A stretch of DNA of 12,268 bases from Gammaproteobacteria bacterium (lineage in GTDB: Bacteria; Pseudomonadota; Gammaproteobacteria; SG8-11), in contig JACQEQ010000027.1 of the NCBI GenBank assembly GCA_016200445.1, forward strand, positions 1 to 12,268, read 5' to 3'. The translations under genes were made by a program, and so were the position numbers. The first letter of the stretch is position 1, and each line of letters begins with the position of its first letter. Under the pieces are notes generated by a model, which did no database searches, was not told where the DNA came from, and saw only the letters and a program-made list of their open reading frames with translations. Positions 7,446-12,268 of the stretch are shown here, piece after piece.

Positions 7446-7483
7446 CCCGGCGTGTGTTGGTCACACGCCGGGGGTTTGTATTT
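7446..7483 (+). terminator. Terminator or attenuator hairpin between rpsB and tsf
   Basis: CCCGGCGTGTG (7446-7456) pairs perfectly with CACACGCCGGG (7462-7472) over 11 bp around the loop TTGGT. The tail GGTTTGTATTT is moderately T-rich. The stem starts 9 bases after the rpsB stop. E. coli also has a partly read-through terminator at this junction, which adjusts the S2 to EF-Ts ratio; the same role is inferred here. Confidence 0.75.
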
Positions 7484-7507
7484 CGGATCAAGTCTATAGA
7501 ATTTAGC

Positions 7508-7531
7508 GCGGGCAACCCTAGGCTTGCCCGC
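7508..7531 (+). other. Second hairpin directly upstream of the tsf ribosome-binding site
   Basis: GCGGGCAA (7508-7515) pairs perfectly with TTGCCCGC (7524-7531) around the loop CCCTAGGC. The structure ends 14 bases before the GAGGA of tsf (7545-7549). It has no T-run, so termination is unlikely. It may protect the 5' end of a processed tsf mRNA or affect its translation. The role is unknown. Confidence 0.45.
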
Positions 7532-7557
7532 AACGTTGCAACGTGAGGATACAAGTC

Positions 7558-8445
7558 ATGACCATTTCTGCCGCAATGGTAAAAGAGCTGCGCGAGCGTA
7601 CCGGCTCGGGCATGATGGAATGTAAAAAGGCACTCGGCGAAGCCAACGGCGACCTCGATACCGCTGTGGAAATCCTGCGTAAATCGGGTCTTGCCAAGGC
7701 CGACAAAAAATCCGGCCGCACCGCAGCGGAAGGCCTGATTATTGTCGAGTCCAGCACCGACGGCCGCTGCGCCGCGATGATTGAAGTGAATTGTGAAACC
7801 GACTTCGTTGCCAAAGAGCCTGCGTTTATCAATTTCGCCAAGGCCGCTGCGCAATGCGTGCTGAAGAACAAACCGGCAAACGTCGACGAGCTCGCAAAAC
7901 TGCGCTTGAGCGATGCCGATGCGGCCAGTGTCGATGATGTGCGTAAAGCGTTGATCGCGAAGATCGGCGAGAACATGAGTATTCGCCGTTTTGTGGTGAT
8001 GGAATCCGCTGCCGGCCGGGTCGCGAATTATTTACACGGCACGCGCATCGGGGTGTTGGTCGAAATGCAGGGTGGTACGGCGGAGCTGGCCAAAGACATC
8101 GCCATGCACGTGGCCGCAAGCAAACCGGTGTGTGTCAACGAAAGCGAAGTTCCCGCCGATGTGATCGCTAAAGAAAAAGAAATTTTTACGGCGCAAGCTG
8201 CTGAGAGCGGCAAACCCGCAGAGATCATCGAGAAAATGGTGCTGGGCCGCGTGAAAAAATATCTCAAAGAAGTCACGTTGCTCGGGCAGCCGTTCATTAA
8301 AGATCCCGACACCGCCGTCGAAAAATTGCTGCAAAGCAGCAAGGCAACCGTCACCCGGTTCCAACGTTTTGAAGTCGGTGAAGGCATCGAGAAAAAAGCC
8401 GGTAACTTCGCCGAAGAAGTCATGGCGCAAGTGCGGGGGAGCTAA
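7558..8445 (+). CDS. tsf: Translation elongation factor Ts
   Basis: EF-Ts is the nucleotide exchange factor that releases GDP from EF-Tu in the cytoplasm. The 295-residue product (E. coli 283 aa) has the N-terminal UBA-like domain (MTISAAMVKELRERTGSGMM, then ECKKALGEANGDL) and the core signature EVNCETDFVAKE, with T81-D82-F83-V84 contacting EF-Tu. The later GTRIGVLVEM motif is present, as are the helical region near 190-230 that forms the coiled-coil insertion and a C-terminal module ending near RFQRFEVGEG. The ATG at 7558-7560 follows GAGGA by eight bases; a GTG at 7543 in the same frame overlaps that ribosome-binding site and is unlikely to be used. It lies 120 bases after rpsB, beyond two hairpins. 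Its stop TAA overlaps the pyrH start by one base. Confidence 0.97.
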   Translation: MTISAAMVKELRERTGSGMMECKKALGEANGDLDTAVEILRKSGLAKADKKSGRTAAEGLIIVESSTDGRCAAMIEVNCETDFVAKEPAFINFAKAAAQCVLKNKPANVDELAKLRLSDADAASVDDVRKALIAKIGENMSIRRFVVMESAAGRVANYLHGTRIGVLVEMQGGTAELAKDIAMHVAASKPVCVNESEVPADVIAKEKEIFTAQAAESGKPAEIIEKMVLGRVKKYLKEVTLLGQPFIKDPDTAVEKLLQSSKATVTRFQRFEVGEGIEKKAGNFAEEVMAQVRGS

Positions 8446-9179
8446 TGCCCGCTGCCGACAAGCCGGTTTATAAACGCATCCTGCTCAAGCTGAGCGGCGA
8501 AGCCCTGATGGGTGGCGGCGAGTTCGGCATCGATCCAAAAGTAATCGCCGGTATCGCGGCCGATGTGGCCGAAGTCGCCAAGGCCGGCGTGCAAATGGGT
8601 TTGGTCATCGGCGGCGGTAATATTTTTCGCGGCGTGAGTCTGTCGGCAAAGGGTATGGATCGCGCGACGGCCGACTACATGGGCATGCTGGCGACGGTGA
8701 TGAATTCACTGTCGTTGCAAGACGCGCTGGAACGTCACGGTTTGCTGGTGCGTGTGATGTCGGCGCTGCATATCAATCAAGTGTGCGAAGACTACGTGCG
8801 GCGCCGTGCCATCCGGCATCTGGAGAAGGGCCGCATTGTGATATTTGCAGCCGGTACCGGCAACCCGTTTTTCACCACCGATACCGCAGCGAGCCTGCGC
8901 GGTGTAGAAATCGGCGCGCAATTGATATTAAAAGCCACCAAGGTCGACGGCGTCTACAGCGCCGACCCTATGAAAGATAAAACCGCCACGCGTTATACGC
9001 GACTGACCTTCGACGAAGCGTTGGATCGCAAACTGGCGGTGATGGATGCGGCAGCGTTCGCCTTGTGTCGCGAACACAATGTGCCGCTACGCGTGTTCGA
9101 CATGCACAAAGCGGGCGCCCTGATGCGAATCATGCGTGGGGAGGACGAAGGCACCTTGATTGAACGAGGACCAGTATGA
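8445..9179 (+). CDS. pyrH: Uridylate (UMP) kinase
   Basis: PyrH phosphorylates UMP to UDP in de novo pyrimidine synthesis; the bacterial enzyme is a hexamer of the amino-acid-kinase fold, activated by GTP and inhibited by UTP. The 244 residues match the family length (241 in E. coli). Visible motifs are KLSGEAL at 15-21 (phosphate binding), VIGGGNIFRG at 54-63, GTGNPFFTTDTAA at 137-149 (UMP binding) and KATKVDGVYSADP at 163-175. The ATG overlaps the tsf stop by one base (TAATG), with GGGGGAG just upstream, so translation is probably coupled to tsf. The 3' end overlaps frr by four bases. Confidence 0.97.
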   Translation: MPAADKPVYKRILLKLSGEALMGGGEFGIDPKVIAGIAADVAEVAKAGVQMGLVIGGGNIFRGVSLSAKGMDRATADYMGMLATVMNSLSLQDALERHGLLVRVMSALHINQVCEDYVRRRAIRHLEKGRIVIFAAGTGNPFFTTDTAASLRGVEIGAQLILKATKVDGVYSADPMKDKTATRYTRLTFDEALDRKLAVMDAAAFALCREHNVPLRVFDMHKAGALMRIMRGEDEGTLIERGPV

Positions 9180-9736
9180 CCGTCATCGATATTAAAAAAG
9201 ACAGCGAAACGCGTATGCACAAAAGCGTCGATGCGCTGAAAGCCGAATTAAGCAAACTGCGCACCGGGCGTGCCAGCACTGCCATCTTGGAACATATTAA
9301 AGTGGCGTATTACGGCAACGACGTGCCGTTGAGCCAGGTGGCCAATGTCGCGGTCGCCGATGCACGGACCTTGACTATTCAGCCCTGGGAAAAACCCATG
9401 GTCGCGGTGATTGAAAAAGCTATCCTGGAATCCAATCTCGGTCTGAATCCGATGACCGCCGGCAATTTAATTCGCGTACCGGTGCCGGCGCTTACCGAAG
9501 AGCGGCGCCGGGACTTGACTAAAGTGGTGAAGGGCACCGGCGAAGACGCCAAGATTGCGATTCGTAATGTGCGGCGCGATGCCAATCAGCATTTGAAGAA
9601 TCTGCTCAAAGAAAAGCAAGTCACCGAAGATGAAGAACGCCGCGCGCAGGACGACGTGCAAAAGCTCACGGATCGCTTTGTGGCCGATGTTGACAAATTG
9701 CTCGCGGCCAAAGAAAAGGAATTGATGGAAATCTAG
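9176..9736 (+). CDS. frr: Ribosome recycling factor
   Basis: RRF, with EF-G, splits the post-termination ribosome so that it can be reused. The 186-residue product (E. coli 185) has the long helical domain I at both ends (KSVDALKAELSKLRTGRAS near 15-33; EERRAQDD and VADVDKLLAAKEKELMEI at the end). The beta-rich domain II lies in the middle (YYGNDVPL, TIQPWEK, LNPMTAGNLIRVPVPALTEE). The start ATG overlaps the pyrH stop (ATGA) and follows GAGGA with a five-base spacer. The TAG at 9734-9736 is followed after three bases by the palindromic repeat that separates frr from uppS. Confidence 0.97.
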   Translation: MTVIDIKKDSETRMHKSVDALKAELSKLRTGRASTAILEHIKVAYYGNDVPLSQVANVAVADARTLTIQPWEKPMVAVIEKAILESNLGLNPMTAGNLIRVPVPALTEERRRDLTKVVKGTGEDAKIAIRNVRRDANQHLKNLLKEKQVTEDEERRAQDDVQKLTDRFVADVDKLLAAKEKELMEI

Positions 9737-9739
9737 AAT

Positions 9740-9807
9740 TGTAGGGTGGGCATTGCCCACCGTATGTTGGCCTCGCAGCGTAAATGGTGGGCAGTGCCTA
9801 CCCTACA
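9740..9807 (+). repeat. 68-bp palindromic REP/MITE-like element between frr and uppS
   Basis: The 22-base left arm (9740-9761, beginning TGTAGGGTGGGC) pairs with the right arm (9786-9807, ending TACCCTACA) over its full length with two G-U pairs, around a 24-base centre. Each arm is also nearly self-complementary (GTGGGCA, T, TGCCCAC on the left; the right has one G-U), so the element can form one long stem or two short hairpins. Sequences starting TGTAGGGTGGGC with inverted ends are, from memory, dispersed repeats in many proteobacteria. No clear target-site duplication is visible. There is no T-run, so it is not a standard terminator. Confidence 0.8.
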
Positions 9808-9816
9808 GTGAATCGC

Positions 9817-10572
9817 ATGTCTAAACCTTCCGCAGTAACTCTCAATCCCATGCCACGTCACGTCGCCATCATCATGGACGGTAACGGGCGCTGGGCGCGA
9901 AAACGTTTATTGCCGCGCGTCGCCGGTCACCAGGCCGGTGTCGATGCGGTGCGTGGCGTGGTTGAGTCGTGCGCAAAAAAGGGTATCGAGGTGCTGACGC
10001 TGTTTGCATTTAGTAGCGAAAACTGGCGGCGCCCTGCGTCGGAAGTCGGTTTGTTGATGGAGTTGTTTTTGCAAACCTTGAAGCGCGAGGTCAAACGCTT
10101 GCATTCCAACAACGTGCGCTTGCGTGTGATCGGCGAGCGCACGGCATTCGATCCCAAATTGCAGCAACGCATCGCAGAAGCCGAAGCCACGACGCGCGAC
10201 AACACTGGGCTCACCGTGGTGATTGCCGCCAACTACGGCGGGCGTTGGGATATCACGCAAGCGGCGCGCAACGTCGCTCAAAAAGTCGAGATCGTGGCAC
10301 TCAAAAGCAACGACATCACGCCCGAGTTGCTTGACCAGCATCTGTCGATGAGCGATTTACCCGAGCCGGATTTATTCATCCGCACCGGCGGTGAGCAGCG
10401 CGTCAGTAATTTCCTGCTGTGGCAATTGGCCTACACCGAACTGTATTTCACCGATACCTTGTGGCCGGATTTTCTGGCACCTGCGTTTGACGAGGCTTTG
10501 TTGTCATTTTCCAAACGACAGCGCCGTTTCGGCCGTACCGGCGAGCAGGTGGAGCAGGCGCAGGGTGCTTAA
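9817..10572 (+). CDS. uppS: Isoprenyl transferase: (2Z,6E)-undecaprenyl diphosphate synthase
   Basis: UppS condenses eight isopentenyl diphosphates onto farnesyl diphosphate to make the C55 lipid carrier for peptidoglycan and other wall polymers. From the chosen ATG the protein has 251 residues (E. coli 253). It shows RHVAIIMDGNGRW at 14-26, with the catalytic Mg-binding D21; LTLFAFSSENWRRP near 60-73; and the C-terminal IRTGGEQRVSNFLLWQ at 188-203, with R189 and R195 for diphosphate binding. The start is uncertain. ATG 9784 lies next to the repeat and gives an unnatural N-terminus encoded by the repeat arm; ATG 9817 or ATG 9850 fit the family better. None has a clear Shine-Dalgarno. The gene overlaps cdsA by eight bases. 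Confidence 0.95.
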   Translation: MSKPSAVTLNPMPRHVAIIMDGNGRWARKRLLPRVAGHQAGVDAVRGVVESCAKKGIEVLTLFAFSSENWRRPASEVGLLMELFLQTLKREVKRLHSNNVRLRVIGERTAFDPKLQQRIAEAEATTRDNTGLTVVIAANYGGRWDITQAARNVAQKVEIVALKSNDITPELLDQHLSMSDLPEPDLFIRTGGEQRVSNFLLWQLAYTELYFTDTLWPDFLAPAFDEALLSFSKRQRRFGRTGEQVEQAQGA

Positions 10573-11389
10573 GCAACGCCTGCTGACGGCCGCAGTGTTG
10601 TCGGCCTTACTGATTACCGCAATTTTTGCATTTACCACAGTCTGGTTTTCAATCGTCTTGGCCGCGTTTCTCGCGACCGGTGCCTGGGAATGGACACGGC
10701 TGATGCAGGCAGAACGCCGCGCAACCACACCCGTATTGCCGGGTGTGTTGGTGCTAAGTTTGATTCCGCTGTGGTTTTTTCAGCAGGAAACCGGCTTTTT
10801 GATGAGCCTATTGGGCGTGTGCGCGGTCGGCTGGTGCGTGGTGTTAGCCAGTCTGCCGGGTAGCGACGTCCTGCGCCCATTGCATACGTATAACGTCGTC
10901 ACGCGTTTTCTAATCGGCGCATTTGTGCTGGCACCGCCTTGGTTGGCATTGGTTCATTTACATGCCGCGCCGCAGTACGGTCCATGGCATGTGTTGTTTT
11001 TGTTCGGCCTGGTCGGTGTTGCCGACAGCGCGGCATATTTTAGCGGTCGTGCATTCGGTAAAAATAAACTCGCGCCGCATATCAGTCCCGGTAAAACCTG
11101 GGAAGGTGCGTATGGTGCATTCGCAGCGACTGTCGTTTACGGTGCGGTATGCGGCATCGGCTTCAATTTGCAGGGCATGCCGTTAGCGGCGTTCATCACG
11201 TTGTGTTTAGTGACGGTTATGTTTTCGATTGTCGGCGACTTGTTTGAAAGCCTAGTGAAACGCCAGGCCGGAGCGAAAGACAGCGGCAACATACTCCCGG
11301 GCCACGGCGGCGTGCTGGATCGTATCGACAGTCTCACTGCCGCCGCGCCGATCTTCACTTTAGGCCTATGGTTGTTGGAGGGCGCATGA
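10565..11389 (+). CDS. cdsA: Phosphatidate cytidylyltransferase (CDP-diglyceride synthase)
   Basis: CdsA is an inner-membrane enzyme that makes CDP-diacylglycerol from phosphatidate and CTP, the branch point of phospholipid synthesis. The 274 residues (E. coli 285) contain a series of hydrophobic segments (about 5-22, 25-40, 57-72, 78-96, 112-132, 141-158, 183-200, 206-224). The PROSITE-type CdsA signature runs from S229 to D255, with VKR, KDSG and PGHGG-LDRID readable; ISPGKTWEG at 173-181 is also conserved. I place the start at GTG 10565-10567, because MLKQRL matches the MLKYRL start of E. coli CdsA. It overlaps the end of uppS by eight bases, with a GGAG 11 bases upstream. The frame is open further upstream but runs inside uppS. 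The stop overlaps the dxr start (ATGA). Confidence 0.94.
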   Translation: MLKQRLLTAAVLSALLITAIFAFTTVWFSIVLAAFLATGAWEWTRLMQAERRATTPVLPGVLVLSLIPLWFFQQETGFLMSLLGVCAVGWCVVLASLPGSDVLRPLHTYNVVTRFLIGAFVLAPPWLALVHLHAAPQYGPWHVLFLFGLVGVADSAAYFSGRAFGKNKLAPHISPGKTWEGAYGAFAATVVYGAVCGIGFNLQGMPLAAFITLCLVTVMFSIVGDLFESLVKRQAGAKDSGNILPGHGGVLDRIDSLTAAAPIFTLGLWLLEGA

Positions 11390-12268
11390 GCGTGGCCAAT
11401 CAACCGATCGGTGTCGTGGTGCTGGGCGCGACCGGTTCCATCGGTACGAGTACGCTGGATGTTTTGTCCAAACATCCCGACCGGTACCGGGTCGTTGCAT
11501 TAAGTGCGCAGCGCCAGGTTGAACGCATGGCGGCGTTGTGCGTCCAGCATCGGCCGGGTTATGCAGTGATGGTGGATTTAGCCGCAGCACAACGTTTACG
11601 TGAGTTGCTGCGGGAACAGCGCGTGCCGACCGAAGTGCTATCCGGTGCCGACAGCCTGGAGCAAATGGCCGCATTGCCGGAGGCGCGTGTGGTGGTGGCG
11701 GCGATTGTCGGTGCGGCCGGCTTGCGTTCCTCGCTGGCCGCCGCACGCGCCGGCAAACGTATCTTGCTTGCCAACAAAGAAGCCTTGGTGATGTCCGGGC
11801 AGATCTTCATGGACGAAGTGCAGCGCAGCGGTGCGCAACTGTTGCCGGTGGACAGCGAACACAATGCGATTTTTCAATGCATGCCGGTTAATTTTGGCAG
11901 CGGTTTGGCGCGCGTCGGCGTGCGGCGCATTCTGATCACCGCTTCGGGTGGCCCGTTTCGCAGCACACCGGTCGAGCAGCTCGACAGCGTGACGCCCGAA
12001 CAAGCGATTGCGCATCCCAACTGGGTGATGGGTAAAAAAATCTCGGTCGATTCCGCCACCATGATGAACAAGGGGCTTGAAGTGATCGAAGCGCGCTGGT
12101 TGTTTAACGCCACGCCCGATCAAATCCAGGTGGTATTGCATCCGCAGAGCGTGATTCACTCGCTGGTCGAGTACCGCGACGGCTCGATGCTGGCGCAGCT
12201 GGGTAATCCAGACATGCGGATCCCCATCGCACACGCGCTGGCCTGGCCGGAGCGCATCGAATCCGGTG
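11386..12268 (+). CDS. dxr: 1-deoxy-D-xylulose 5-phosphate reductoisomerase (3' end outside the window)
   Basis: Dxr converts DXP to 2-C-methyl-D-erythritol 4-phosphate with NADPH, the committed step of the MEP isoprenoid pathway, and is the target of fosmidomycin. The first 294 codons are present (the E. coli protein has 398 residues). Readable motifs are the NADPH-binding VLGATGSIG at 12-20, LLANKEALVMSG at 127-138, the metal-binding VDSEHNAIFQ at 155-164 (D156, E158), TASGGPF at 185-191, and HPNWVMGKKISVDSATMMNK at 210-229, followed by GLEVIEA with E232 as third metal ligand. The ATG overlaps the cdsA stop by four bases and follows GGAGG, so translation is probably coupled. The frame is open to the window edge with no defect. 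Products of this pathway feed UppS, encoded two genes upstream. Confidence 0.97.
   Translation, partial: MSVANQPIGVVVLGATGSIGTSTLDVLSKHPDRYRVVALSAQRQVERMAALCVQHRPGYAVMVDLAAAQRLRELLREQRVPTEVLSGADSLEQMAALPEARVVVAAIVGAAGLRSSLAAARAGKRILLANKEALVMSGQIFMDEVQRSGAQLLPVDSEHNAIFQCMPVNFGSGLARVGVRRILITASGGPFRSTPVEQLDSVTPEQAIAHPNWVMGKKISVDSATMMNKGLEVIEARWLFNATPDQIQVVLHPQSVIHSLVEYRDGSMLAQLGNPDMRIPIAHALAWPERIESG

Noticed and set aside
6769..7854. A 361-codon open frame on the minus strand across rpsB and tsf
   Set aside because: It is antisense to two well-recognised genes, crosses their terminator hairpin, has low-complexity composition and no family match; it is a shadow of codon bias in GC-rich DNA.

Overview
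The window looks like chromosomal, housekeeping DNA from a gammaproteobacterium. The right half has the gene order rpsB-tsf-pyrH-frr-uppS-cdsA-dxr, the order found in Pseudomonas-type genomes (E. coli places dxr before uppS). The usual divergent map gene lies upstream, with glnD beyond it. Upstream of rpsB is a structured leader resembling the S2-autoregulated leader known from Gammaproteobacteria. The lineage cannot be fixed further from the sequence; a betaproteobacterium is less likely but not excluded.

Layout. Bases 1-910 are the 3' part of cysS (cysteinyl-tRNA synthetase). It carries an internal out-of-frame deletion of about 236 bp that removes the KMSKS segment. Convergent to it, with a 4-base gap, is cysB (915-1838, minus), a LysR-type regulator. 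Behind cysB on the same strand is glnD (1967-4609, minus), the PII uridylyltransferase/uridylyl-removing enzyme. A 247-base divergent intergenic region separates glnD from a small AT-rich gene (4857-5441, plus) for a predicted outer-membrane beta-barrel protein. That gene converges on map (5574-6341, minus), with a hairpin terminator between them. A 244-base divergent region between map and rpsB holds a good extended -10 promoter and the folded rpsB leader.

From rpsB to the right edge everything is on the plus strand: ribosomal protein S2, a terminator-like hairpin, EF-Ts, UMP kinase, ribosome recycling factor, a 68-bp palindromic repeat, undecaprenyl diphosphate synthase, CDP-diglyceride synthase and the first 294 codons of DXP reductoisomerase. 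Several junctions are tight (1-, 4-, 8- and 4-base overlaps), which suggests translational coupling. The cluster joins translation (S2, EF-Ts, RRF), pyrimidine nucleotide supply (PyrH), isoprenoid precursor supply (Dxr), the cell-wall lipid carrier (UppS) and phospholipid synthesis (CdsA).

I found no new defence, mobile or biosynthetic system. The points worth a second look are the damaged cysS, the palindromic repeat wedged between frr and uppS (leaving uppS without an obvious Shine-Dalgarno site), the foreign-looking outer-membrane gene between glnD and map, and the RNA structures around rpsB. No stretch longer than 300 bases lacks a gene, and I saw no tRNA, rRNA, CRISPR array or transposase.
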